A stretch of DNA of 40,299 nucleotides from Verrucomicrobiota bacterium (GTDB lineage: Bacteria; Verrucomicrobiota; Verrucomicrobiia; Verrucomicrobiales; Akkermansiaceae): NCBI GenBank assembly GCA_004294095.1, contig RDZR01000051.1:1-40299 (forward strand), written 5' to 3'. The notes under the pieces are model-generated. The model worked only from the letters and a program-made list of their open reading frames with translations. It did not search any database and was not told the origin of the DNA. Positions 6,779 to 15,947 of this stretch are shown here, piece by piece (position 1 is the stretch's first letter; every line of letters begins with the position of its first letter). The position numbers and the translations under genes were made by a program.

Positions 6779-8539
6779 ATGGTTTGTGCTTTGAAATACT
6801 CACCTGAAGCGCAAAAAAACTACCTGCATGAGTTGGACCTCAAGATGCGGCGAGAAGCTATTTTGCAGCGTGAGGCTTGTGAAAAAATTTGGGACAAGCC
6901 GATCGATGAACGCGTCCGTGATGGCTATGCGTTAGGGCCATTGAAAGTTGCGAAAGTTTCCTCAAAAGTCGTGATCTTGAGTCAAGTGGATCACACTGCC
7001 GATCTGGCTGAGTGCCGATTCCGCGAAGGGGATTTGGTGCGATTGAGCCAAGATTCGCCGCGCGATCCGATCGGCAAATTCATGTTCATGGGCGAAGATC
7101 ATGACGGCATCCAGCTTCACTGGCAGCATGGCTCCAAGCCGGCCGTGAGCGATCATGCATGGATCGTGGATCAAGATCACGTTGATCTAACTGATCTCTG
7201 CGCCAAAGCCATCGAGGCATTGGCCGCCAGTGAGCGCGGACGCAATTTTATTTTACCATTATTGATGGGAAATCTTGAGGCGACTTTGGATGCAGAATCT
7301 TACGAGCAAACGTTGCTTGATCTCGAATCTAACAGCACCCAGCGCGCATGGCATGATTCGCAGAAAGAGGCGATCGCCGCATGCGTTGCCAGCGATCTTT
7401 GCTATCTCGTGCAAGGTCCACCCGGAACGGGAAAAACACTGGTGTTGTCCGAAGTCGTGCATCGGCTGATAGAAAAAGGTGAGCGGGTGCTCATTACCGG
7501 GCCGACGCATCGAGCGATCAATCACGCGCTAGGTGCCGTTCGTAAATTGCTCGGCTCTACCGTGCGCGTTGTCAAAATCGGCCTGCCGCCTATTGAAGAA
7601 TTTTCCTTCGAGTGCCATGAAAATTTTCTAACATGTGGCTTGCCCGAATGTGGGGATCCATACGTGGTGGGAGCCACGCCGTTTGCTTTGTGGTCGGCAC
7701 GCAGTGGCTTAGTCCAAAGTGAATTTGATACGGTGCTTTTTGACGAAGCATCCCAAATTACGCCGCTGTTAGCGATCATGGCGATGATGCGTGGGCAGCG
7801 TTGGTTGTTTTTTGGCGACGATTGCCAACTGCCTCCGGTGGTGCTGGATGACGCCTCCACAGATCGCGCTCGTTCGATTTTTGGGCAATTAAAAAATCGT
7901 GGATTCGATACGCTGTTAGAAGAAAGTTGGCGCCTGAGTGGGCCGTTGGCAGAATGGCCATCAGCAGTGTTTTATGGAAACCGGCTGAAGGCGCGGCATG
8001 CGCTTCAACTCCTGTTAGAACCGGTGCCCACGCAGCAAGCGCTATGGGCAAATCCTGCCATCTGCCTGATAGAGTGCTCATCATCTGGCACGGAAACGGT
8101 GCGCTCGAATCAAGAAGCCCAATGCGTGGTCGGCCTCATCCGCGAGGCCGTTCAGCTCGGCATGATGCCTCAGCAAATTGGAGTGGTCGTGCCATTCCGC
8201 GCCCATGCGGCACGCATCCGTCAGCTCTTGGGCATTTCAGATTCCGGTATGCAGTTACGCCGTCGCATCGTGGTCGATACGGTGGAGCGTTTCCAAGGAC
8301 AAGAGCGCGATTTAATCATCGTCAGCACGGCGGCGGCTCATCAGCCGTTTATCCACCAGCGGGCGGATTTTCTTTTCCAGGCCGAGCGATGGAATGTCTC
8401 GGTGACGCGTGCGCGCTTGAAGACGATTGTCATCGCTGCCAAAAACTTGTTAGAGTGCGCGGATTCGATGACATCGTATCATCGCGGTGCGCAAGTATTT
8501 TCATCGCTTGTTGCTCATCTACGACACCACGCGCGATAA
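6779..8539 (+). CDS. UPF1/DNA2-like superfamily 1 helicase
   Basis: The product is a 586-residue SF1 helicase with AAA_11/AAA_12-type domains. An N-terminal region of about 190 residues (OB- or barrel-like, with repeated beta-type segments such as AKVSSKVVILSQV) precedes Walker A (GPPGTGKT, 213-220). DEAS (322-325) and GDDCQLPPVV follow. The second lobe carries VERFQGQERDLIIVS and WNVSVTRAR (motifs V and VI). All ATPase motifs are intact, so it should be an active RNA or DNA helicase with 5'-3' polarity typical of the branch. The next helicase starts 3 bp after its stop, which implies co-transcription and probably co-function. The 173-bp upstream gap contains GTCGGCAGATGTTAGGC (6739..6755). 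Two-helicase operons of this type are not a textbook system, and a defence or repair role is inference only. Confidence 0.88.
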   Translation: MVCALKYSPEAQKNYLHELDLKMRREAILQREACEKIWDKPIDERVRDGYALGPLKVAKVSSKVVILSQVDHTADLAECRFREGDLVRLSQDSPRDPIGKFMFMGEDHDGIQLHWQHGSKPAVSDHAWIVDQDHVDLTDLCAKAIEALAASERGRNFILPLLMGNLEATLDAESYEQTLLDLESNSTQRAWHDSQKEAIAACVASDLCYLVQGPPGTGKTLVLSEVVHRLIEKGERVLITGPTHRAINHALGAVRKLLGSTVRVVKIGLPPIEEFSFECHENFLTCGLPECGDPYVVGATPFALWSARSGLVQSEFDTVLFDEASQITPLLAIMAMMRGQRWLFFGDDCQLPPVVLDDASTDRARSIFGQLKNRGFDTLLEESWRLSGPLAEWPSAVFYGNRLKARHALQLLLEPVPTQQALWANPAICLIECSSSGTETVRSNQEAQCVVGLIREAVQLGMMPQQIGVVVPFRAHAARIRQLLGISDSGMQLRRRIVVDTVERFQGQERDLIIVSTAAAHQPFIHQRADFLFQAERWNVSVTRARLKTIVIAAKNLLECADSMTSYHRGAQVFSSLVAHLRHHAR

Positions 8540-8542
8540 TCG

Positions 8543-10522
8543 ATGGCTATCATCATTCCACCAAAACCGATCGCATCGGCATCAAAATCGGTGATCACGA
8601 TGTTTGGATTGCTGAAAAAATTGAGCGATGCATTCACGGTTCGTTATTTGTTAGAAGCTACCGATGGTCCGCATTTTTTGGTGATATGGCGCGAGTGCCA
8701 TGCATTCTTGATCCGGGTGGCGGCGACGAGCCAAGAGCTAGCTGATGCGGCATTGAGTCCTTCGTTTTTTCAGGAAATGGAGACCTTGAATCTAGCAGAT
8801 TTGGAAAATCAAAGCGGATTTGAGGAGTTAGATCCCGCCATCGCCGTGCAGCGTTTGGTGGTATTTCCTAACGTGCATGATTTCACCATCGATCAGATCG
8901 AACGTCTGCGCACAGAGCAGGCTGGAGTCGCATTTTTGGGCTTGAAGCAAACTCCGCCGGAGCGCTTTGCCCATGTGCTCGAGGCGATGGCTGGACCGTC
9001 CATGAGCGAGCCGATGATGGCCATGCTGCGCGAGCGCTTCGATGCGGGGTCGCTCATTCACCAGCAACATGCCCCGCGGCGGTTGCCACTGCGATTGCAG
9101 GCGGAAGCATGCGCATTGCCGCCGTTATTTCTCGATGTGCACCAAGAAATGCTCGCCAAGTTAGACGTATCTATGCCGCCTAATTCTGAGCGCTTGGTCA
9201 ATCGTCTGGATACGCGCTTGGTCACTGGACCTGCTGGCAGCGGGAAATCGATCGTCTTGCTTCATCGAGCACTTTTTGCCGCTCGCTTAAATCGTGATGC
9301 GAGGATTTTGGTGCTGACTCACAATCGCCCGCTCAATCAGGAGCTGAAACGCCGCGCTGAGACGCTGATGCCCACAGCAGGCCGCATTGAATGGTGCACA
9401 TTTTTTCAATGGGCCATGAAAACATCAAGATTGGGCGAGGTCTCGATTTTATTTCCCAAACATACTCTACGCCGGATTGAAATGTTGATGCTCGGGCAAA
9501 ACAGCAGCCTCACTCCGCAGTATGTGGCGGAGGAAATTGGCTACCTGCGCGATCTCGGAATCGCTTCGTTCGATGAATATTTAGAGCTCGAGCGCAGTGG
9601 GCGGCTGATGGCTCTCACCGCTAGCCGCCGCAAATTTGTGTGGAATACGTTAGAAAGCTACCGTGCCTCGTTGAAGGAAGCCAAGGAATTGGATTGGCAT
9701 GAAGTGGCATTGCAGTTTGTGAAAATTTCTCGCGAGCAACCATCACGTTTGCATAAGTATGATTTTATCTTCATCGATGAAGCGCAATTTTTTGCAAAAG
9801 TCTGGTTCCAGCCAGTGCTTGCTGCCTTGCGATCCGGCGGCCAGCTTTTTCTAGCAGCAGATCCTACCCAAGGATTTCTCAAACGCCGTGATTCATGGAC
9901 TGCGGCGGGCATTGACATTCGTGGCCGCTCAAGCCGCCTATCCATTCCTTATCGATCGACTCGCGCCATTCTCGAATTCGCCATGGAATTTTTGTGCTTG
10001 CGGGCACCACTGCATCCAGAGCTAGGTCCGGATCTCGATCCTCCGACTGGGCAAGATTTGGCCACGATTTTTGAAATCGGTGAAGCGCCGGTCGTTTTGA
10101 AACTCCCGAGTTTTCAAGATGTGATCGTTCGCTTGGTTGAAGAAATCGTTCAGTTGCACGCTCAATCGCCGCATCTCGCCGGAAACGTGCTGGTGCTCGA
10201 TGCCCAAGGCCATGCCATCAAGTCCATCGCCGCCGCCCTCCGTCACAAACTTGGGAACGATCTAGTTGCAGAACTCAACGCGCACGAGCCGCAACCGCAA
10301 AATCCGTTTTGCCTGCTCTCGATTGGCCGCGCCGCAACTGGCCTGGAAGCAGCGGTGGTCTTCGTTCTCGGAGTGGATCCTTTGTTAGATGCGGAACTCG
10401 ATCCTCGCCTCGATGCGACCGCACGCGCTGAGCTGGCGGCAGACAATACGCGCTTGCTCTACATGGCCTGCACGCGCGCTGCGCATCGATTGGTCATTTT
10501 CTCACACCGCTGGCCACGATGA
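8543..10522 (+). CDS. UvrD/Rep-like superfamily 1 helicase
   Basis: The 659-residue protein has Walker A TGPAGSGKS (228-236, K235), DEAQ (412-415) and a GQLFLAADPTQGFL segment with the Q-rich motif III pattern. IPYRSTRAILEF resembles motif IV, and TRLLYMACTRAAHRLVIF is motif VI. This is the UvrD/DUF2075-like branch of SF1. The first ~190 residues lack helicase motifs. They include a short strand-rich part (FLVIWRECHAFLIRV, QRLVVFPNV) that distantly recalls a NERD-like nuclease domain without visible catalytic residues. The start is placed at ATG 8543, 3 bp after the previous stop. An alternative is Met20 (MFGLLKKL). Pairing of a UPF1-like and a UvrD-like helicase in one operon suggests a two-motor complex or a sequential DNA-processing pathway, but no partner nuclease is visible. 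Confidence 0.87.
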   Translation: MAIIIPPKPIASASKSVITMFGLLKKLSDAFTVRYLLEATDGPHFLVIWRECHAFLIRVAATSQELADAALSPSFFQEMETLNLADLENQSGFEELDPAIAVQRLVVFPNVHDFTIDQIERLRTEQAGVAFLGLKQTPPERFAHVLEAMAGPSMSEPMMAMLRERFDAGSLIHQQHAPRRLPLRLQAEACALPPLFLDVHQEMLAKLDVSMPPNSERLVNRLDTRLVTGPAGSGKSIVLLHRALFAARLNRDARILVLTHNRPLNQELKRRAETLMPTAGRIEWCTFFQWAMKTSRLGEVSILFPKHTLRRIEMLMLGQNSSLTPQYVAEEIGYLRDLGIASFDEYLELERSGRLMALTASRRKFVWNTLESYRASLKEAKELDWHEVALQFVKISREQPSRLHKYDFIFIDEAQFFAKVWFQPVLAALRSGGQLFLAADPTQGFLKRRDSWTAAGIDIRGRSSRLSIPYRSTRAILEFAMEFLCLRAPLHPELGPDLDPPTGQDLATIFEIGEAPVVLKLPSFQDVIVRLVEEIVQLHAQSPHLAGNVLVLDAQGHAIKSIAAALRHKLGNDLVAELNAHEPQPQNPFCLLSIGRAATGLEAAVVFVLGVDPLLDAELDPRLDATARAELAADNTRLLYMACTRAAHRLVIFSHRWPR

Positions 10523-10652
10523 TGGCATTTCGCACCAACCAATATGATCGAAAAAAACGCAGTTGAAAAGAGGACGAAATTGCTTCCCCAGTCTTAATCT
10601 ATTCCCTTCCAATTCGTTGCATTTCTTTTTAAATCCACGCAACTGACTGCCA

Positions 10653-11508
10653 ATGACACGAAAAATGATGTTCACAAAAAATACGTTGACGCTAGCGGCT
10701 GCCTTGGGGTTCTGCGGGCTCGTGTCCGCAGCGGAAGTGGAATGGGAGCCGGACATTTATCCCAAAAATAACATTTTCCCGTCCCTCATCATCGGCACCG
10801 CCCGCGTCGATCCCAGCAACGAGCTCTTCCCCATGTGGGAGGGTGATCATCATGGTGACTCGTTAGGCCAAGTCGGGGCCATGATCGAGGGGGTGAAAAA
10901 AGGTGATAAGTTCAAACTCGTCATCGCGGCAAACGATCTCATGAAGGAGAGCAAATACGAGGGAGTGGTCGAGGAAACACCCGAAGGCAACATTCTTGTG
11001 TATCCAAAGATTTCTTATTTCTACGATAAATTGTCCGGCATCTCGCAGGTGGTGCCCATGGAGATTTCAATGGAGTTGTTCGTCAATGGACAGAGCAAAG
11101 GTGAGAAGACCGAAACCGTGACGCTTCGGTCGGTGAATGACTGCCTCTTTGGTGTCTTGGAAGAGGCGGAAGAAGGCGCAGAGGGCGAAAATTCCGACTA
11201 TAGTTGGCTATTTGCCGCCTACGTGAATGAAAACCATCCTTGGGTTGATCTCTTGCTCAAAGAGGCATTGCAAACCGGCATCGTTTCCGCTTTTGATGGC
11301 TACCAATCGGAATCGACAGAGAACGTCCTGATGCAAATTTTTGCCATATGGAATGTCATGCAAATGCGCGGGATCAAATATAGCGATATCACCACGACGG
11401 CCGCCGATAGCGATGGTATCTGCAGCCAGCATGTGCGAATACCAAATCATCAACCTCAACGCTGCGCGGAAAGCAGGCATCTTGCCCATCCCTTCCAAAC
11501 GCAAATAG
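10653..11508 (+). pseudogene. exported transglutaminase-like protein gene with internal deletion
   Basis: The 5' part is a normal exported protein. It has a signal peptide (MMFTKNTLTLAAALGFCGLVSAAE), then about 230 residues including FPSLIIGTARVDP, WEGDHHGDSLGQ and GIKYSDITTTAADSDG followed by CSQHVR. In the related proteins I recall, the SQHVR segment leads into a transglutaminase-like core with a catalytic Cys (ANCVDGS-type) and His. Here the sequence jumps at about 11428..11436 to another frame, reading EYQIINLNAARKAGI and ending at TAG 11506..11508. That resembles the usual C-terminal end. Roughly 100 codons and the catalytic core appear lost. The unshifted frame runs on to 11561 with a composition unlike a real protein. 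The catalytic function is probably gone. The intact N-terminal domain could still be secreted. Confidence 0.65.
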
Positions 11509-11649
11509 ATAAAGAATCTAACGCGGAGAGCTTTGAGCGTGCGCATGCGATCTCACCCTAAGATGCCGCTAACCTCAATTTTATCTTGCAGTTTCATTTC
11601 CCGCTTCTTGCAAGTGTCATTCTAATAGGCTCAATTAGGCGGTGCGAAA

Positions 11650-11701
11650 AAAATTCTAAAAAATTCTAAAATAGTTGACATGGCGATTTTTTTCTTACAT
11701 A
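11650..11701 (+). promoter_or_regulatory. putative promoter of the PEP-CTERM gene with AT-rich direct repeat
   Basis: A perfect -35 hexamer TTGACA (11675..11680) is followed 15 bp later by TACATA (11696..11701), a weak -10. Just upstream are two adjacent copies of AAATTCTAAA (11651..11670), which may be an UP-element-like stretch or a regulator site. The rest of the 200-bp gap before 11763 shows nothing else. Confidence 0.4.
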
Positions 11702-11762
11702 CCGAGTTTATCAGTTTGAAAAATCTGATGAAAACCACTTATATACAATCACTCACCTCAAC

Positions 11763-12902
11763 ATGAAAAATACGCTTTTCACCCGACTTCGCGATTCACT
11801 TGGCCCATCGGCAAAACTCGGAGGCTCTGCATTGCTGGGCTTCGCGCTTGCCAACAGCGCCACGGCCCAAACTTTTGATTTCATTTATGGTCTGAATTCT
11901 ACGACAGCAGGTAACAGTTCACCATACAATCTCGTCGAGTTTAAAATCGATACTGTGACGAACGCGATTACTCCTTCAACGATTTTTTCAAACCTCCAAT
12001 CGTTCATTCCTGGCTACGGCTCAGTTGGTCGTGCATTTGAGCAAGTCAATGGGCTAGCGATCAATCCTGCCAACAATCAAGTTTATTTTAATTACACTTA
12101 CAGCAATAATGGGAGCAATCCAACCTTGGGTGATACTACCTTTACCCTGTTTCGCGCTCAGTTCACGTCCAGCTGGACAGTCGATTCACTAGGATCCTTC
12201 ACGACACCTCTTTCAGCCAGTGGATTGGCGGTAGCCGCGAATGGTGGCTCGTTTCCTCGGGGAGGATTCCTCAATAACATCGGTGGCGGATTAGATGGAT
12301 ATTATTTTGGCGGAAACGGTGCGCAAAACTTATTGCGTATCCCTTTGAGTTCAGCAACAGGAAATCCTGCTTCTCCGATCAGTGTCGCCTCAGTTAACTC
12401 TTGGGCGGATATTGATGGAAGTGCTGCATTGACTGGCAATGTGGGTGGCGATATGGTGATTAACAATGGTAACATTTACACGACCACTCAAGCGTTTGTT
12501 GGCTCGCCTATCACTGGATCTATTCCTACTCACATGCGCCGCGGTATTGATTCTAGCGGAGCGCCAACCGCTCCTTTATCCCCACCGTTTCTGAACTTGA
12601 CTGGCCAGCCTGGAATTGCAGCCGCTGGCACTATTCAGCTAGCAGGCTTAGGAAATATACCAAGACTCTACGCGATTGGCACTAATTCTGATGATGTCTT
12701 TTTATATGGTAATCCGGACGCTACGACAGCTGCGGGTCTTGGAATGACAGTAGTTGGAAACGTAGGTGCTTTCTTAGGTGCTGGCACCATCACAGACTTG
12801 TCTTCAGGATTTACGACATCCGTTATCCCAGAACCCTCAAGCACCGCATTGCTCGGTCTTGCTGGAGCATGCACATTGCTCCGCCGCAAGCGTAAAGCGT
12901 AA
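11763..12902 (+). CDS. PEP-CTERM sorting domain protein
   Basis: A 379-residue exported protein. It starts with a signal peptide ending near ALANSATAQ and ends with a PEP-CTERM tail: IPEPSSTALLGLAGA followed by a hydrophobic stretch and the basic end RRKRKA. That tail is normally recognised by the exosortase/EpsH system for transfer to the cell envelope or extracellular matrix. The body is low in Cys and rich in Gly, Asn, Ser and Thr. It has repeated beta-type segments (GLAINPANNQVYFNYTY, RLYAIGTNSDDVFLYG) that suggest a beta-propeller-like or DUF4394-like fold. No enzymatic motif is seen. It has its own promoter candidate and an intrinsic terminator, so it is likely monocistronic. No exosortase gene lies in this window. 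Confidence 0.88.
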   Translation: MKNTLFTRLRDSLGPSAKLGGSALLGFALANSATAQTFDFIYGLNSTTAGNSSPYNLVEFKIDTVTNAITPSTIFSNLQSFIPGYGSVGRAFEQVNGLAINPANNQVYFNYTYSNNGSNPTLGDTTFTLFRAQFTSSWTVDSLGSFTTPLSASGLAVAANGGSFPRGGFLNNIGGGLDGYYFGGNGAQNLLRIPLSSATGNPASPISVASVNSWADIDGSAALTGNVGGDMVINNGNIYTTTQAFVGSPITGSIPTHMRRGIDSSGAPTAPLSPPFLNLTGQPGIAAAGTIQLAGLGNIPRLYAIGTNSDDVFLYGNPDATTAAGLGMTVVGNVGAFLGAGTITDLSSGFTTSVIPEPSSTALLGLAGACTLLRRKRKA

Positions 12903-12951
12903 CTAAAGGATCAACATATGGCAGCTTGACTGCCGATTGTCTTTTTAAATC

Positions 12952-12990
12952 AAACACCGAGGTCGCCACAAACGGCTTCGGTGTTTTTTA
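12952..12990 (+). terminator. intrinsic terminator after the PEP-CTERM gene
   Basis: AAACACCGA pairs with TCGGTGTTT around a loop and is followed by a T-run (TTTTTTATTT). On the minus strand the same stem is followed by TTTGATTT, so it may also stop the convergent nuclease gene. Confidence 0.8.
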
Positions 12991-13056
12991 TTTGGCATTA
13001 GATAATGTTTGGCATGGCGGATGCAGTCTGAGCCGACATGGATTCGGGTAAATCCC

Positions 13057-15786
13057 TCAGTCCACCGAAACCGCAAGGCGGTAAAATTGGCGGGTATTGT
13101 CCACTGTGATTGGCAGGCTCGTGGTGATTGAGGCTCCGGTGCCTGCGTAAGTTTGAAAGTTTGACCAAGAATTCAAATCGATGCTCCGCTCGATGCGATA
13201 GGCGCGGTCGAGTATTGTTGGAAATGTGTAGTTGATCGATGCAGGGCCATCGCGGGTCCATGTTGGCTGATAGATGGATGATGCATCTAACGGATTTGAT
13301 CCAAAAAGAATCTCATCACTATCCGCCAATAGATCACCATCGTCATCAGGATCTGTTAGGTCGGGTAATCCATCTTGATCTGTATCTAACAAAAACGTGA
13401 GTTGGAGGTTATCAAAAGAAATTCCTTGGGATAGAGAAACTGGACTTAACGTTTGGCCATTGTTGAGAGAGCCATTCGTCGCCGCGCCATTGAAGACGGC
13501 CCATGTGAATTGATTCGCCTGCGAGCCGCTGCCAGTCAGGCCGATGGATGAGCCGATGGGAGTGCTTGTGTTGCTTTGGCTCACTGGAATGGCGATAGAA
13601 GTCATGCCCGCCGCTGGGCCACTGCCAGCGGTAAAAATGCCGTTGTAGGAAAGTAATTGGCGGACTTCGCCACTCGGCACATGGACCAAAGCAAGCCCAT
13701 CGCGAGGGCCATTTTGCAATCCATTGGCAGGCAGGCTGATTCGCAAAAGGCGATATCCACTCGGTAAATCTGTTAGAATAAATTGGCTGCCCACGTTGAG
13801 TGTTTGGTAAACGACTGCACTGCTGGCCGTATCTCCATTGTAGAGCACGACGTTAAAATCTGCTGGAGTGCCATCGTAGCCGGGAGCCATGATCAGCTCG
13901 ATAAATTCGTTTTGATCGGTGCCGGCATTATCGTAATGCAGCTCGTTGATCCACACGCTGTCTGGTATTTGCCCAGCTGGTTGGAAGGAAAAACGTAGAT
14001 CAAATGATGCGGCTGGCTCAATGCTCAAGCCGGTGATGATTGCGCTGCGCTGTTCTTGCACGGGTGGCGATAAAGCACCTGTTGTTAGATTGGTTTTTCC
14101 AATAAATTCCAGCGCGGTGATCGGAATGGTTTCCGTCTCGGTGATCAATTCCACGCGCAGTGCGTCACTCTTTCCGCCTGCTGCGGCGCGCCATTGCTCG
14201 GCGGTAAAATCAATCTGCAATGCTGTTAGAATTTCCGGCGAATTGTTAAACACCGCGGTGGTGGCGATGCCAGTGGTGTTTTTCGGGAAAAATCCAAGCG
14301 AGCCATCTAAGCCCACACCAAACGAGCGGAATCCGAAGGTGCTGGCACTGCCATTATCAAGGCCACGCCACGCTCCACCTTGTGGCGTGCTCCATGGAGC
14401 AGGTGCTTGGCTGCCGTTGAATTGCGTGAATGTTTCTCCTAACACTTGTCCTGCTGCGGTGAATGCATACGGCGGATCTGCATCGAGCACTTGCAGCGCG
14501 GAGGTGACGGAGGTGAAGCCCGATGCACTCGCGGTGAGGACCACGCTGCGTGTGCCATCGGTGATGAAATTGCGCGGCGTGGTGAGCGGGATCGTGGTTT
14601 GCAAAGACCCTGCTGGAATCACCCAAGAAGGCGTGGTAAAAGAAGCGGCTTGAGAGTTATCTGATGAAACGGTTAGAGTGACATCAGTCGCTTGCACGGA
14701 TGGTAAATTGATCGTCCATGAGACGGTGCCGGCGGCCGATCCTTCTTGCACGCTTGGCGCGCTGAGGCTCGCGGTGAGCGGCTCAAATGGTGAATCTAAC
14801 AAAAGATCAGCGAAGACAGCGTAATGATCTGAGGCGACGGCACTCGTCGTCGTAGCGAGCGGGCTGCCTGATTTGGGCAGACCGATGCTGTTAGAAGTAT
14901 CAAACGTAGAATTGTAAACTTCCGAATTAACACCACGCGCGAAGATCGCCGGAGAAACCAGGATGAGATCGAGAATCGGGCCGTTCGTATTGGTCGTATC
15001 AAACGTGCTGGACGATCCATTCGTATGCGTTGCCGGCACCCGAATCGGCAATGGATTGGTGAAGTAGGCCAGCATTTGCCGTGAGTAACTCAGCGGAAAA
15101 GTAATGTCTGCGCCGAGACTGAAGGTGGAGGGCAGTCCCGAGGGCAAGGCGCTGAATGTCGTATTCGACCCGGAGGGATTAAAATCCCCTAGCACCACAA
15201 ACGGGCTGCTGTTAGAAATCGCTTGCTGAGTTAAATAACCCGTGAGCCGTCTCATTTCAATCGTGCGCCGGAAGCGGTCTGCGGTGCTGGTGCCGGATTT
15301 GAGATGCGGGGAAATGAAGAGTAGATTTTCTTCCGTATCAGGCACATCGATGGTCACGGCGGGAATGCGCCGCGTCATTTCCCGCGCTCCCGTCGGCGAG
15401 CCGATCGAATTGGTGTTGAGAAATGGATATTTTGAGAGAACGGCCACGCGGAGTGTGGTATCGAATGCCTGAGTCGTTGGCGCCACGTAGCGGTGGGTGT
15501 AGCCAAGTGAATTTGCCATAGCCGTGAGGCTGCCTGACTGCACATCAGCGCTGTGAATTTCCTGAAGTGCCACCACATCGGCATTGATGCGCCGCAAGAC
15601 ATCTTTGACGGCGTCGTGGTTCGGCTGGCCGGCTGGACCAATCCCATAATCGAAATAGGCAGGGCCGCCATCGGGTGGGACGACCAATCTTGCGCCTACA
15701 TTGAAAGTGGCGACGCGCAGCCCAGCCGCAAGGGCAAGCGAGCACGCGGCGATCAAGCAAGTGATCAATGCAAAAAGAAAACGCAT
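13057..15786 (-). CDS. secreted endonuclease/exonuclease/phosphatase-family protein with lamin-tail-like domain
   Basis: A 909-residue exported protein. After the signal peptide (cleavage near ALA-AG, residue 21) comes an EEP-fold catalytic domain with the expected residues: N29 (RVATFNVG), E76 (ALQEI), D201 and N203 (GDFN), and the D320-H321 pair (ASDHYAVF). Residues about 335-430 look like a Calx-beta/Ig-type domain (SVQEGSAAGTVSWTI). Near 610-660 is a lamin-tail-like domain (WINELHYDNAGTDQNEFIEL). A calcium-binding type 3 repeat (DTDQDGLPDLTDPDDDGD) and a C-terminal domain common in Verrucomicrobia (YRIERSIDLNSW) complete it. It likely hydrolyses extracellular DNA or RNA, for example for phosphate. 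Seven TGTTAGA or TCTAACA heptamers lie inside the gene. The domain borders beyond the catalytic part are approximate. Confidence 0.88.
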   Translation of the reverse strand: MRFLFALITCLIAACSLALAAGLRVATFNVGARLVVPPDGGPAYFDYGIGPAGQPNHDAVKDVLRRINADVVALQEIHSADVQSGSLTAMANSLGYTHRYVAPTTQAFDTTLRVAVLSKYPFLNTNSIGSPTGAREMTRRIPAVTIDVPDTEENLLFISPHLKSGTSTADRFRRTIEMRRLTGYLTQQAISNSSPFVVLGDFNPSGSNTTFSALPSGLPSTFSLGADITFPLSYSRQMLAYFTNPLPIRVPATHTNGSSSTFDTTNTNGPILDLILVSPAIFARGVNSEVYNSTFDTSNSIGLPKSGSPLATTTSAVASDHYAVFADLLLDSPFEPLTASLSAPSVQEGSAAGTVSWTINLPSVQATDVTLTVSSDNSQAASFTTPSWVIPAGSLQTTIPLTTPRNFITDGTRSVVLTASASGFTSVTSALQVLDADPPYAFTAAGQVLGETFTQFNGSQAPAPWSTPQGGAWRGLDNGSASTFGFRSFGVGLDGSLGFFPKNTTGIATTAVFNNSPEILTALQIDFTAEQWRAAAGGKSDALRVELITETETIPITALEFIGKTNLTTGALSPPVQEQRSAIITGLSIEPAASFDLRFSFQPAGQIPDSVWINELHYDNAGTDQNEFIELIMAPGYDGTPADFNVVLYNGDTASSAVVYQTLNVGSQFILTDLPSGYRLLRISLPANGLQNGPRDGLALVHVPSGEVRQLLSYNGIFTAGSGPAAGMTSIAIPVSQSNTSTPIGSSIGLTGSGSQANQFTWAVFNGAATNGSLNNGQTLSPVSLSQGISFDNLQLTFLLDTDQDGLPDLTDPDDDGDLLADSDEILFGSNPLDASSIYQPTWTRDGPASINYTFPTILDRAYRIERSIDLNSWSNFQTYAGTGASITTSLPITVDNTRQFYRLAVSVD

Positions 15787-15947
15787 AGCGGTTTATAAGT
15801 ATCACAAATGAGGCTCAAGGCCAGCAGGGAAAAAATCGATGAGGAGATTTATTGAAACGAGTTTGCGCAGAAGTTGCAAAAATTTGCTCGTTCGCGTCTT
15901 AGAATGAGTTGCCAGCGGCAGTGATGATGGCTTGGATACCGCTGCTC

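Noticed and set aside
6609-6794. 61-aa frame before the UPF1-like helicase
   Set aside because: No homology or ribosome binding site, and it overlaps the helicase start. It is treated as intergenic.
7927-8745. 272-aa plus-strand frame across the helicase junction
   Set aside because: Shadow of the two overlapping-region helicase genes. The translation has no recognisable domain, and the true frames carry intact motifs.
13946-14653. 235-aa plus-strand frame
   Set aside because: Antisense to the secreted nuclease gene, without a start signal or domain.
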